Of a stretch of 64,000 nt of DNA, positions 1 to 7,610 are shown one piece after another. The translations under genes and the position numbers were made by a program. Every line of letters begins with the position of its first letter. The stretch's first letter is position 1. The notes under the pieces are model-generated. The model saw only the letters and a program-made list of their open reading frames with translations, did no database searches and was not told where the DNA came from. Origin of the DNA: Pediococcus parvulus (GTDB lineage: Bacteria > Bacillota > Bacilli > Lactobacillales > Lactobacillaceae); assembly GCF_007990205.1 (NCBI RefSeq), contig NZ_BJWE01000004.1:1-64000 (forward strand), read 5' to 3'.

Positions 1-80
1 AAAAATTTTAGCTCACTTTAGTTTAGCAGTTACCAACTCAAATGAAAATGTTACTATGCCAATGACATTCAAAAGACTGG

Positions 81-126
81 AAAATAAAAAAGTCGTTATA
101 TCAACGTTTTACCGTTGTATAACGAC
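81..126 (-). terminator. Rho-independent terminator of tRNA-Asn
   Basis: Reading the minus strand, a long stem (arms at 112-126 and 92-105, loop near 106-111) is followed by a T-rich run (81-91). It lies 16 bases past the 3' end of tRNA-Asn, so the tRNA appears to be a single-gene transcript. Confidence 0.85.
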
Positions 127-142
127 CTCAAAATCATATATA

Positions 143-214
143 CTGCTCCGGCTGGGCTCGAACCAGCGACCTCTTGATTAACAGTCAATTATTCTACCAC
201 TGAACTACGGAGCA
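143..214 (-). tRNA. tRNA-Asn (anticodon GTT)
   Basis: A 72-nt cloverleaf can be drawn on the minus strand. The acceptor arms TGCTCCG and CGGAGCA pair fully, the anticodon loop CTGTTAA carries GTT, and the T-arm contains GGTTCGAGCCC. The discriminator base is G. CCA is not encoded; the next bases are TATATA. It has its own promoter upstream and terminator downstream. Confidence 0.95.
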
Positions 215-229
215 ATTACTATGTTTATA

Positions 230-259
230 TTTATATCATGAAAACCATAGACTTGTCAA
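230..259 (-). promoter_or_regulatory. Promoter of tRNA-Asn
   Basis: Minus strand -35 TTGACA (254-259), 18-bp spacer, -10 TATAAA (230-235) with a TG just upstream. The predicted start is about 9 bases before the tRNA 5' end, as expected for a stable RNA promoter. Confidence 0.75.
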
Positions 260-310
260 CTAAATTTTAATAATTGATGCCCAGATAGTCAGTTTTGACC
301 GGAATATAAC

Positions 311-616
311 TTATGAAATATGATTTTCTTTTAAAACAGCATTAAAATCCGTCATAATCTTATCGTCTTTTTTCCATTCTTCCCAATGATCCATATCTTC
401 TTCGGGCACCTGATAGCGTTCGTTAATATAATCCTCATAATTCACAACATGAGCAGAATGTGGAATGTTCAATTGCAAAATTCGAACTTCCTTAATAAAA
501 TGACATTCCGCTGCTAATTCAGCGCGCCCATTCATGATCATGTTTGCAATCTCTGTATATTTTGAACCATCATTACGCGTAATTTCTTCAATTAATGTAA
601 ATGTTTGTTGTCCCAT
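311..616 (-). CDS. Small protein of unknown function (101 aa)
   Basis: I do not recognise this protein. It is a soluble, acidic protein without signal peptide or membrane segment. The C-terminal half is rich in Asp, Glu and Trp (about residues 65-85). A longer reading frame extends to 679, but a GGAGG lies 10 bases before the ATG at 614-616 (protein begins MGQQTF), and a promoter at 639-668 would start transcription inside the extension, so the short start is preferred. It is monocistronic between a small-RNA-like unit and tRNA-Asn. Function is unknown; reality as a gene is likely because promoter, ribosome binding site and uniform coding character agree. Confidence 0.7.
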   Translation of the reverse strand: MGQQTFTLIEEITRNDGSKYTEIANMIMNGRAELAAECHFIKEVRILQLNIPHSAHVVNYEDYINERYQVPEEDMDHWEEWKKDDKIMTDFNAVLKENHIS

Positions 617-638
617 CAGTATCATTCCTCCACCATTA

Positions 639-668
639 AGTATAGAGGACAAACAATCTGTGAAGCAA
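639..668 (-). promoter_or_regulatory. Promoter of the 101-aa unknown gene
   Basis: Minus strand -35 TTGCTT (663-668), 18-bp spacer, -10 TATACT (639-644). The start site would fall about 20 bases before the ATG at 616, giving a very short leader that contains the GGAGG. Confidence 0.55.
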
Positions 669-682
669 GTGATTTTCAAAAA

Positions 683-718
683 GAAAAAAAGAGTGTTCTG
701 AATTTCCGTTCAGAACAC
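683..718 (-). terminator. Terminator of the candidate small RNA
   Basis: Perfect 10-bp stem GTGTTCTGAA/TTCAGAACAC (693-702 with 709-718) and, on the minus strand, a run of seven T followed by more T (683-692). On the plus strand TTTTT follows too, so it may act in both directions. Confidence 0.85.
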
Positions 719-782
719 ACCTTTTTGGCATAAGAGAGAAAGAGAATTGATTAAAGGTAGAGGAGATGCACTACTACCTTTC
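683..782 (-). ncRNA. Candidate small regulatory RNA, about 100 nt
   Basis: Minus strand. A near-consensus promoter (790-818) predicts a start at G782. The RNA would begin directly with an 8-bp stem (arms 774-781 and 753-760) whose 13-base loop contains AUCUCCU, complementary to Shine-Dalgarno sequences. A CU-rich linker (about 719-752, with UCUCUUUCUCUC) follows, then a 10-bp terminator stem (693-718) and a U-run. No open reading frame with a ribosome site is present inside. This is the typical architecture of Firmicutes trans-acting sRNAs with C-rich anti-SD loops. No known family is recognised; the identification is inference from structure. Confidence 0.55.
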
Positions 783-789
783 AAAGGTA

Positions 790-818
790 ATCATACCTTT
801 TTATGTAAGCGGTGTCAA
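790..818 (-). promoter_or_regulatory. Strong promoter of candidate small RNA
   Basis: Minus strand -35 TTGACA (813-818), exactly 17 bp, -10 TATGAT (790-795). The -10 lies inside an inverted repeat AAAGGTA-TGAT-TACCTTT (783-800), a possible operator. The same AAAGGTA/TACCTTT words recur in the first stem of the RNA. Confidence 0.7.
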
Positions 819-845
819 ACTATTTTTTTAAAATATTTAAAGGGT

Positions 846-960
846 AATAAAAAAGGACCAGAATGTAATTCTGATCCTCACCATCTGATGTATACATCGT
901 AGAGATGTCCCTCAACTATGTTCATTTGGGGTAAACAGGAAGAGGAAATAAATAAATGGT
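846..960 (-). ncRNA. Possible second small RNA or glucosaminidase 3' UTR
   Basis: Minus strand. A plausible promoter (967-995) would start transcription near 960 and the transcript would stop at the terminator at 847-877, giving about 115 nt. The 5' part is unstructured and CU-rich (about 930-950, UUUCCUCUUCCU), again complementary to Shine-Dalgarno sequences; the 3' part contains the palindrome GATGTATACATC and the terminator. The same segment would also serve as the 3' untranslated end of the upstream glucosaminidase gene, so the independent RNA is only a possibility. Confidence 0.35.
847..877 (-). terminator. Terminator downstream of glucosaminidase gene
   Basis: Minus strand stem GGATCAGAAT/ATTCTGGTCC with a 3-base loop (855-877) followed by six T and AT-rich sequence. 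It ends the glucosaminidase transcript and the possible second small RNA. Confidence 0.8.
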
Positions 961-966
961 AATTAC

Positions 967-995
967 AATATACCTCATTTTCTCATTTTAGTCTA
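967..995 (-). promoter_or_regulatory. Possible promoter of second small RNA
   Basis: Minus strand -35 TAGACT (990-995), 17 bp, -10 TATATT (967-972). Four of six -35 bases match consensus. Confidence 0.4.
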
Positions 996-1037
996 CAGTG
1001 TTTTTAATTTTTGCTCATACTTCTTTAATAAATTGTG

Positions 1038-2102
1038 TTAAGCATCAACCACATTAGTTAAAGCACCACCATAAATCCAACCAATTTGCTTACTACCAAT
1101 ATAGCAACGATAATATGGTGTCCTAGTTCCGACGCGGAGGGCTTGCATATTAATTGTCACATTCCGATTTTTATACGTCTTACCATAATGAAGTCGTTTA
1201 GTCGCGTAAACACTATAGGTCAAATGGTTATAAAAATCATTGGAAGGTGCCGCACTCACTGTGGCTGTCTTTTTAACTGTCTTATACCTTGCGACCTGCA
1301 CAACGGCAGTAGAATAAATCCAGCCAATTAATTTTCCCTTATAATAGCAGCGATAGTACGGTGTTTTAGCTCCACGCTTAACACCTTGGTTATTAATTGT
1401 AATTGTTTTTCCTTTATAGGTTGTTCCATAATGCTTAAGTTTATAGGCATACGTACTACCGGGAATATGTGTATAGAAATTATGACCAGGCTTTAATCTG
1501 ACCTGCATAGTTAGTTTCTTTGTCGTATATTTAACTGCGACTCCATCAACCAACGCATGCAAATTGTATCCCTTGATAATGCTAATTAAAGACTTCGCAT
1601 AGGAAGGTGCAGTTGCATAACGACCAGTTAAGTAATTAGCTGCAGCTTCAGGCGTTGACGCGTTTTCTTTCCAAGTTCCTTTGTAATAGGAACTGTTCCA
1701 CGCCGTTCCATAACGAAGCACTTTCCCGTTATCATTCAACGATGCCTTTACATTAGGATATTTTCGGAACTTTGCGTTTGTATAGTAAAGCTTGCCTGAT
1801 GAAGTGTACTCAGCTGTCCGCATCGTCACCGATTTCCCGTTATATGTACCTTTAATTCCAAAATAATTATTACCTTTGACCGCCAATTGACTTTGTCCCC
1901 AAGCACTTTCACAGGCTGCTTGAGCCATCATCAAAGATCCATATAAATTATATTTATTGGAAACTGTTTTAACATCAGGTGTTAACCGCGAAATAAACGC
2001 CTGTGGTGAATCTGCATGAACCGCTTTTGTATGTGTGCTAAAAACAGCAACCGCCGAAAGTAATATTAAGAATGAAACAAATGTTATCCATCGTTTATGC
2101 AT
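1038..2102 (-). CDS. Secreted endo-beta-N-acetylglucosaminidase with two GW/SH3-like repeats
   Basis: Predicted peptidoglycan hydrolase of the glucosaminidase (GH73, LytG/FlgJ-like) family. Residues 1-31 form a signal peptide with cleavage likely near VHA-DS. Residues about 35-185 are the glucosaminidase domain: the segment MAQAACESAWGQS carries the probable catalytic Glu, and NYFGIKG is typical of the family. Two related C-terminal repeats of about 75 residues (about 190-270 and 275-350) each end in PYYRCY...IGWIY, like GW/SH3 cell-wall-binding modules. The start has a GGGGGA eight bases upstream. It stands alone between the glmS terminator and its own terminator. The role in cell separation or wall turnover is inferred. 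Confidence 0.85.
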   Translation of the reverse strand: MHKRWITFVSFLILLSAVAVFSTHTKAVHADSPQAFISRLTPDVKTVSNKYNLYGSLMMAQAACESAWGQSQLAVKGNNYFGIKGTYNGKSVTMRTAEYTSSGKLYYTNAKFRKYPNVKASLNDNGKVLRYGTAWNSSYYKGTWKENASTPEAAANYLTGRYATAPSYAKSLISIIKGYNLHALVDGVAVKYTTKKLTMQVRLKPGHNFYTHIPGSTYAYKLKHYGTTYKGKTITINNQGVKRGAKTPYYRCYYKGKLIGWIYSTAVVQVARYKTVKKTATVSAAPSNDFYNHLTYSVYATKRLHYGKTYKNRNVTINMQALRVGTRTPYYRCYIGSKQIGWIYGGALTNVVDA

Positions 2103-2293
2103 ACTGCTTCCCCCGTATCTTAGTCATCTTAAATATAAGTATATAACTTAAATCCGGAAAAATTAATGCCTTTAATTGTATTGAAACATCCAAAAATTAC
2201 CGACATTTGCTAAATCCCTACAAATCAAGCTTCTTCAAGGCTCATATATTGATTGTAACTAAAACTTAACATTTAAAAGAAAGACTTTTCCAC

Positions 2294-2335
2294 AAAAAAA
2301 GAGTCTTACCAAACGATGGAAATGGTAAGGCACTT
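2294..2335 (-). terminator. Terminator of glmS
   Basis: Minus strand hairpin with arms around 2324-2335 and 2301-2310 (CTTACC/GGTAAG core), followed by seven T at 2294-2300, just past the glmS stop codon. Confidence 0.8.
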
Positions 2336-2344
2336 CATTCTTCT

Positions 2345-4165
2345 TTATTCTACTGTGACACTTTTGGCTAAATTTCTTGGCTGATCAACATTGTATCCGC
2401 GCTCTAGGCTGGCATAGTATGCTAACAATTGAGCGGGAATCACACTTATTAATGGCATGAGTAATTCAGAAATTGTTGGGATCACGATTTTATCATCAGG
2501 TTTGGCTAATTCTTCGGAAACAATTGCCAACACTTGAGCCCCACGCGACTTCACCTCTTGGATATTACTTCGTGTGTGACTAGCCGTTTTTCCCTGCGTA
2601 ATAAGCGCGATAACTGGCGTTTGATCTTCAATTAACGCAATTGTGCCGTGTTTTAACTCACCTGAAGCAAAGCCCTCAGCCTGAATATATGAAATTTCTT
2701 TGAGCTTCAATGCAGCTTCTAAAGCAACAAAGTAATCCACACCACGACCAATATAAAACGCATTGCGGGTTTTAGCCAAATCTTCATGGGCAATCTCTTT
2801 GATTTTCGCTTTTTCGTCTACAATGGCTTGAATTGCATTTGCAGCCAAACTCAATTCTCGCTGCAAGTCAAAGTTCTTCGCAACCTCAACACCACGTGCC
2901 ATTCCAAGCGCTTTAGCCACAACGGCTTCCACAGCAATTTGAGCAGTATATGCTTTCGTTGAAGCTACAGCAATTTCTGGACCTGCGTTCAACAACAATT
3001 GATAGGTGGCTTCTCTGTATAACGTTGAGTTTTCAACATTGGTAATCGTTAAACTTGGTGCGTGCCACTCTTCATTGACGCGAACCAAAACTTGCCTACT
3101 ATCTGCTGTTTCTCCGCTTTGAGTTAAGAAAATGAAAAATGGATGTTTGGAAAGCATTGGATCTGCATAAGCAAACTCAGAGGCCAAAACCACCTCGGTA
3201 GGAATCTCAGTCAACTTTTCAAATAATTGTTTGCCAACCAGGCCAGCGTGGTAACTTGTTCCTGCGCCCACGATGTACAAACGATCAGCTTGTTTCATGG
3301 CTTCCAATAAATCGGGAGAAATCGCAGGTTTGTCGCCAGACTCTAGATATGCTTTTTGAATTCGATGTAAAACTGCAGGCTGTTCATCGATTTCTTTCAA
3401 CATGTAATAAGGATAGGCACCCCGATCCGTTTCCTTTGGATCCAAATCAACGTGGAAAGAGTCCCGTTTTACTTGCTTCCCAGTTTGATCCGTAATTTCA
3501 ACTGCCTGTGGCGTAACAACCACCATTTCCCCATCGTGTAATTCCAAAAAGTCTTTGGTGACATTCAACATAGCGAGTGCATCGCTGCAAACAACATTAA
3601 ATTCATCACCTAGTCCAATTAACAAGGGACTTTTGTTTTTTGCAACATACAGGGTATCTGGTTCTTCATGGTCCATTAATAAGAAAGCGTAAGAAGAACC
3701 CTTCAATAAACTCAACGTTTTTTTAAACGCCTGTTTTGTTGTCATGTTTTCTTGAACGACAAAGTGATCAACAAGTTGCACAACCACTTCAGTATCTGTT
3801 TGACTTACAAACTCAACATCACTTAAATACTGTGCTTTTAATTCCTCATAATTTTCAATCACACCATTATGAACTAAATAAAAACGATCATCTGCAGAAA
3901 ACTGTGGATGCGCATTTTCGATACTTGGCACTCCGTTTGTTGCCCATCTTGTATGACCAATTCCAGCAGTTCCCTTAATCTCAGGGGTTAATTTAAGTTT
4001 CAAATCTGCAATTTTTCCTCTTGCCTTAACTAAATGAGCTTGTTTTTCTGCAGTATTTACATAAATTCCGGCAGAATCATAGCCTCGGTACTCCAATTTT
4101 TCTAATCCAGAAATCAAAATTTCGACTGTATCTGTTCTTCCTGTTACACCGACAATTCCACACAT
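2345..4165 (-). CDS. glmS: Glutamine--fructose-6-phosphate aminotransferase (isomerizing)
   Basis: Makes glucosamine-6-phosphate from fructose-6-phosphate and glutamine, the first committed step to UDP-GlcNAc. The N-terminal class-II glutaminase domain (about 1-220) starts CGIVG; Cys must become residue 1 after Met removal, so the ATG at 4163-4165 is chosen over one three codons upstream that overlaps the AAAGGA ribosome site. Two SIS sugar-isomerase domains follow (about 285-425 and 455-600), ending in the usual DQPRNLAKSVTVE. Length 606 aa is normal. It has its own promoter, separated from glmM by a strong terminator. No glmS ribozyme core is seen in the short leader, so regulation is probably by other means, for example YvcK/GlmR at protein level (inference). 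Confidence 0.97.
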   Translation of the reverse strand: MCGIVGVTGRTDTVEILISGLEKLEYRGYDSAGIYVNTAEKQAHLVKARGKIADLKLKLTPEIKGTAGIGHTRWATNGVPSIENAHPQFSADDRFYLVHNGVIENYEELKAQYLSDVEFVSQTDTEVVVQLVDHFVVQENMTTKQAFKKTLSLLKGSSYAFLLMDHEEPDTLYVAKNKSPLLIGLGDEFNVVCSDALAMLNVTKDFLELHDGEMVVVTPQAVEITDQTGKQVKRDSFHVDLDPKETDRGAYPYYMLKEIDEQPAVLHRIQKAYLESGDKPAISPDLLEAMKQADRLYIVGAGTSYHAGLVGKQLFEKLTEIPTEVVLASEFAYADPMLSKHPFFIFLTQSGETADSRQVLVRVNEEWHAPSLTITNVENSTLYREATYQLLLNAGPEIAVASTKAYTAQIAVEAVVAKALGMARGVEVAKNFDLQRELSLAANAIQAIVDEKAKIKEIAHEDLAKTRNAFYIGRGVDYFVALEAALKLKEISYIQAEGFASGELKHGTIALIEDQTPVIALITQGKTASHTRSNIQEVKSRGAQVLAIVSEELAKPDDKIVIPTISELLMPLISVIPAQLLAYYASLERGYNVDQPRNLAKSVTVE

Positions 4166-4240
4166 AGCTGACATCCTTTACAGATAAGTTATAATTGGTA
4201 TATATAGATAATTAAAATTGTTACGCTTGAAACATCTATA

Positions 4241-4269
4241 AATTTATCGCTAATTAAAAGGATTGTCAA
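4241..4269 (-). promoter_or_regulatory. Promoter of glmS
   Basis: Minus strand -35 TTGACA (4264-4269), 17 bp, -10 TAAATT (4241-4246). It lies between the glmM terminator and glmS and gives a leader of about 70 bases. Confidence 0.65.
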
Positions 4270-4329
4270 CCGTTTTAATCATATTTGGTTTATTTAGTTC
4301 TCTAGATTGGTCTATTTTAGTATTGGGAC

Positions 4330-4379
4330 AAAAAAATAGTTACTGTTATCGTTTTTAAACTTCTCGATAACAATAACTA
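4330..4379 (-). terminator. Terminator of the cdaA-cdaR-glmM operon
   Basis: Minus strand 15-bp stem with one mismatch (4365-4379 with 4337-4351) followed by seven T. It lies 14 bases past the glmM stop codon. Confidence 0.88.
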
Positions 4380-4393
4380 CTCATTTTTTAATT

Positions 4394-5752
4394 CTAAGCA
4401 CCAACTTCTTCACGCACGACATCTACAATGCGATCAACATATGCAGAAACTTCTTCCTTGGTAGAAGCTTCGGCCATTACTCGTAATAGGTCCTCGGTCC
4501 CACTTGGGCGAACTAACACACGACCTTCGCCATTCATTTCTTTTTCGACCGTTTTGATGATTGCCTGAACTTTTTCATCATTCAAAGCGACCTTTTTGTC
4601 TTGGACTTTTACATTAACTAATTTCTGTGGATAAGTTTTAACTTCAGCTGCTAACTCAGATAACTTTTTGCCAGTCTGTTTAACGATATTCATTAACTGT
4701 AAGGCAGTCAGCATCCCGTCACCAGTTGTATTAAAATCAAGGAAAACAACGTGACCAGATTGTTCACCACCAACGTTATAGCCATTTTTTAACATTTCTT
4801 CAACCACATAACGGTCACCAACTTGTGTTTGCACGGAGTGAAGACCATTTGCTTCAAGTGCCTTGTATAGGCCTAAATTACTCATAACAGTTGTGACCAC
4901 TGTGTCTTTCTTGAGACGACCACGTTTGCTGAGATATTTTCCACAAATGTACATGATTTTGTCGCCATCAACGATATTTCCCAATTCATCTACTGCGATA
5001 CACCGATCACCATCACCATCGAAAGCGACCCCTAAATCAGCGCCTTTTTCGACAACAAATTTTTGTAATTGCTCCGGATGAGTAGAACCCACATTGGCAT
5101 TAATATTCAAGCCATTCGGCGAAGTGGCCATGGTATCAAAATCTGCACCAAGATCGGCAAAAATTTGAGAAACAAAACCACTAGTGGCACCATTAGCAGA
5201 ATCTACACAAATGTGCAAACCGTCCAAATCATCTGGGATCGTTTGTTCTAGAAATTGGGTATACTTCAAAGCGCCTTCTGGATAATCATTTTCAGTTCCT
5301 AAGCCTTCAGCAGAAGGACGTGGTAAGTCATCGGTTTCTTTGTCCAAGAGAACCTCAATTTCACCCTCTAGTTCATCAGAAAGTTTGTAACCATCTGCAC
5401 CAAAGAACTTGATTCCATTATCCTGTACAGGATTATGTGAAGCTGTGATCATAACACCCGCATCGGCTTCTTGTTTTCGAACTAAGTAAGCCACCCCAGG
5501 AGTGGTCACAACCCCCATATTTAAAACTTCAATTCCGACTGATAAGAGACCGGAAATCAAAGCTGTTTCAAGTAATTGTCCTGAAATTCGTGTATCACGG
5601 GAAACCAATACCCGTGGTTGTTCGTTTTTATTTTCAGCGTGCTGGGTTAAAACATAGCCTCCCGTTCTTCCTAATTGAAAGGCCATTTCAGGCGTTAAGC
5701 TTTCATTTGCTATTCCTCGTACACCATCAGTTCCAAAATATTTTAATGCCAT
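4394..5752 (-). CDS. glmM: Phosphoglucosamine mutase
   Basis: Interconverts glucosamine-6-phosphate and glucosamine-1-phosphate in UDP-GlcNAc synthesis. The protein starts [13 protein letters not shown]; the ATG at 5750-5752 has GAGGA about six bases upstream and is preferred to an ATG four codons earlier. The phosphoserine loop [12 protein letters not shown] (about residue 100), the metal-binding DGDGDRC (about 245), and [11 protein letters not shown] in the C-terminal phosphate-binding domain are all present. Length 452 aa is normal. It is the last gene of cdaA-cdaR-glmM, 27 bases after cdaR; in related bacteria GlmM binds and inhibits CdaA, which explains the conserved clustering. Confidence 0.97.
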   Translation of the reverse strand: MALKYFGTDGVRGIANESLTPEMAFQLGRTGGYVLTQHAENKNEQPRVLVSRDTRISGQLLETALISGLLSVGIEVLNMGVVTTPGVAYLVRKQEADAGVMITASHNPVQDNGIKFFGADGYKLSDELEGEIEVLLDKETDDLPRPSAEGLGTENDYPEGALKYTQFLEQTIPDDLDGLHICVDSANGATSGFVSQIFADLGADFDTMATSPNGLNINANVGSTHPEQLQKFVVEKGADLGVAFDGDGDRCIAVDELGNIVDGDKIMYICGKYLSKRGRLKKDTVVTTVMSNLGLYKALEANGLHSVQTQVGDRYVVEEMLKNGYNVGGEQSGHVVFLDFNTTGDGMLTALQLMNIVKQTGKKLSELAAEVKTYPQKLVNVKVQDKKVALNDEKVQAIIKTVEKEMNGEGRVLVRPSGTEDLLRVMAEASTKEEVSAYVDRIVDVVREEVGA

Positions 5753-5779
5753 AATTTTCCTCATTCCTAACTTTTGAAT

Positions 5780-6631
5780 TTAATTACTTTTTGAACTTGT
5801 ACTACTTGATGAAGTTGAACTCGCCGAACTAGTTTCTTGGGACGAACTTGATGAACTCTTAGTCCGTTTATTATCAGCCTCAGTACTAGACGACTCTTCA
5901 TCTGATCCACTGCTTGATGAACTCGTCGATTTTTCGACAGGCACGGTCACACTAACTGTTTGTGGACTTAGGATAACATTTACTGTATCGCCAGAATTAT
6001 CCAGTGCCTGTAACAACACTTGACTTGTCACATCCTGTTTTGTGTTGTTGGGTAAATTAACCTTAGCCACAACTTGTGTAATTCGATTGATTTCTGAAAC
6101 CGAACCTGTTGCCGAAACTGTCTGGGAACGTAAAATGGCAGCTTTGCTTTCATACCCTTTTGCAATCGCGTCTTGATTAATTTCTGGCTGAATTGCAAAT
6201 GTCTTCGTTCGTCGATTGGCGATTGTCACCTTAATCGTTTCAGGTTCAAAACTGTATGAAAGTTCTTTGTTCAAACCTTCTTCTTTAATCCGAACCTTAT
6301 GCTCACCAAGCCCCAGTTTTCGAAGAGAGACATATGCCTTAAAATTCTGTGTGTTAGTAGTGGTTGTGACCAATGCACTTGGCCCAGTAATTTTAATTTT
6401 TACTTTTGAGGGATACCCGCTAACCAAGTACTTACTACTGTTTACGTCCAATTCAAGGGGAACCGTTAATGTTTTTGATTTATTTGCCATCAGCGCTGTG
6501 TCACTGGAACCGCCACTAGTAGAAACGTTGCCTGAATTCATTCGATCTGATTTCACGTAAAAAAAGAGAAGAACTGCTAATACTAACGCCAAAAATCGGT
6601 AAACCCAACGTTCTGTCCAAAATTTTTTCAT
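5780..6631 (-). CDS. cdaR: CdaA regulatory protein with YbbR domains and Ser-rich tail
   Basis: Membrane-anchored extracellular regulator of the diadenylate cyclase CdaA. Residues about 10-26 form one transmembrane helix (RFLALVLAVLLFFYV), after which YbbR-like repeats run to about residue 230. The last 50 residues are almost entirely Ser with Thr, Glu and Lys, forming a low-complexity, probably disordered outer tail. The start codon overlaps the cdaA stop by four bases (ATGA), consistent with translational coupling. Length 283 aa is shorter than B. subtilis CdaR, so it may carry fewer YbbR domains. Assignment rests on operon position plus YbbR-like sequence. Confidence 0.88.
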   Translation of the reverse strand: MKKFWTERWVYRFLALVLAVLLFFYVKSDRMNSGNVSTSGGSSDTALMANKSKTLTVPLELDVNSSKYLVSGYPSKVKIKITGPSALVTTTTNTQNFKAYVSLRKLGLGEHKVRIKEEGLNKELSYSFEPETIKVTIANRRTKTFAIQPEINQDAIAKGYESKAAILRSQTVSATGSVSEINRITQVVAKVNLPNNTKQDVTSQVLLQALDNSGDTVNVILSPQTVSVTVPVEKSTSSSSSGSDEESSSTEADNKRTKSSSSSSQETSSASSTSSSSTSSKSN

Positions 6632-7479
6632 TTTTTCGGACCCCCTTTGAAGAAGGAAGTAATGCCCTCCAAGAAGTCTTGAATAACATTGTGATTTTCT
6701 GGTACCTCATCACTGAGAAACTGATCGCGGAAGTAACGCAGATAATCTTCTTGTGTCATATTACGCAATAATTCATTATCTTTTGTAATAGAAATTTCAC
6801 CAGTTTCTTCAGAAACCACAACCGTAACGGCATCCGTAACTTCACTAATACCAACTGCCGCTCGATGTCGTGTGCCCAGTTCTTTAGGAATCATCGTACT
6901 TTGTGATAAGGGAAGATAGGCAGCCGCAACAGCTATCTTATTATCCTTAATAATCACTGCCCCATCATGAAGTGGGGTATTAGGAATAAATATATTGATT
7001 AGTAGTTCACCAGTAATATCGGCGTCTAGCGCAATCCCAGTTTCAATATAATCCTCTAACCCCGTATCCATTTGGATGGTGATTAGTGCCCCAATACGCC
7101 GCTTTGACATATATTGAATGGCCTTATCAAGCCCTGCAATCATATGTTTTTCAGCTTCATTTTGAGTTTTGTTTTTGACGAACATAGACCCACGGCCCAA
7201 GTGTTCCAGTCCACGCCGAATTTCAGGCTGAAATATGACAACCATGGCAATTACACCCCAGTTGATAACTTGATCCATAATCCATGAAACGGTGCTTAAT
7301 CCAAGAAGGACACTCACCACTTTGATCAAGATAATGACAATTATCCCTCGAAAAAGTTGAACGGCTTTTGTTCCCCTCAACAACATGATTAATTCATAAA
7401 TCACAAACCAAACCACGAGGATATCGATTAGGTTCATAAAGTTATGTAAAGTAATCAGTCGATCCCAAGCAAAATTCAT
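6628..7479 (-). CDS. cdaA: Diadenylate cyclase CdaA
   Basis: Synthesises cyclic di-AMP from two ATP. Three transmembrane helices occupy about residues 15-85, then the DAC (DisA_N) domain with the two signature motifs: DGAVII (about residue 168) and GTRHRAAVG (about 200). The start is the ATG at 7477-7479 (MNFAWDRL), which has GGAGG nine bases upstream; an upstream in-frame ATG lacks a site. Length 283 aa is typical. First gene of cdaA-cdaR-glmM; c-di-AMP controls potassium and osmolyte transport and is essential in many Firmicutes. Confidence 0.96.
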   Translation of the reverse strand: MNFAWDRLITLHNFMNLIDILVVWFVIYELIMLLRGTKAVQLFRGIIVIILIKVVSVLLGLSTVSWIMDQVINWGVIAMVVIFQPEIRRGLEHLGRGSMFVKNKTQNEAEKHMIAGLDKAIQYMSKRRIGALITIQMDTGLEDYIETGIALDADITGELLINIFIPNTPLHDGAVIIKDNKIAVAAAYLPLSQSTMIPKELGTRHRAAVGISEVTDAVTVVVSEETGEISITKDNELLRNMTQEDYLRYFRDQFLSDEVPENHNVIQDFLEGITSFFKGGPKK

Positions 7480-7510
7480 TTGTTTTTTCCTCCAAACCAA
7501 TACAAAAATA

Positions 7511-7519
7511 ATTATAGCA
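7511..7519 (-). promoter_or_regulatory. Extended -10 promoter of cdaA operon
   Basis: Minus strand TGCTATAAT (7511-7519), an extended -10 with perfect TATAAT. The -35 region is poor. It lies about 30 bases before the cdaA start. Confidence 0.55.
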
Positions 7520-7610
7520 CAGAGACCCTTAAGAAAAACTTCAGAATCCGGTCATTTTATAGCAAAATATTCTTTCCATCTGCTACAATAAACCTAGCGA
7601 GGAAAACACT

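Larger units (their letters stand above)
617..1037. other. 421-bp intergenic region with two promoter-terminator units
   Basis: No convincing protein gene lies here. On the minus strand it holds two successive units, each with a sigma-70-type promoter, about 100 transcribed bases and a hairpin terminator (see the separate ncRNA entries), plus the promoter of the small unknown gene. A 12-bp palindrome GATGTATACATC sits at 887-898. Confidence 0.6.

Noticed and set aside
767-832. 21-codon plus-strand frame starting MHYYLSKVII, possible small toxin
   Set aside because: Its ATG abuts a GGAG without spacing, no promoter is seen on this strand, and the minus strand carries a better explanation (small RNA promoter and 5' stem).
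956-991. 11-codon plus-strand hydrophobic frame MVITIYLIFSF
   Set aside because: Too short to support; the GAGG is loosely placed and there is no terminator or conservation evidence.
4255-4285. Possible CcpA cre site overlapping the glmS -35 (TTAAAACGGTTGACA)
   Set aside because: One key G of the consensus is missing and the sequence is AT-rich; support is too weak.
4166-4393. glmS ribozyme in the glmS leader
   Set aside because: The leader from the predicted promoter is only about 70 bases and no ribozyme core motif is seen; most of the gap is the glmM terminator and AT-rich sequence.
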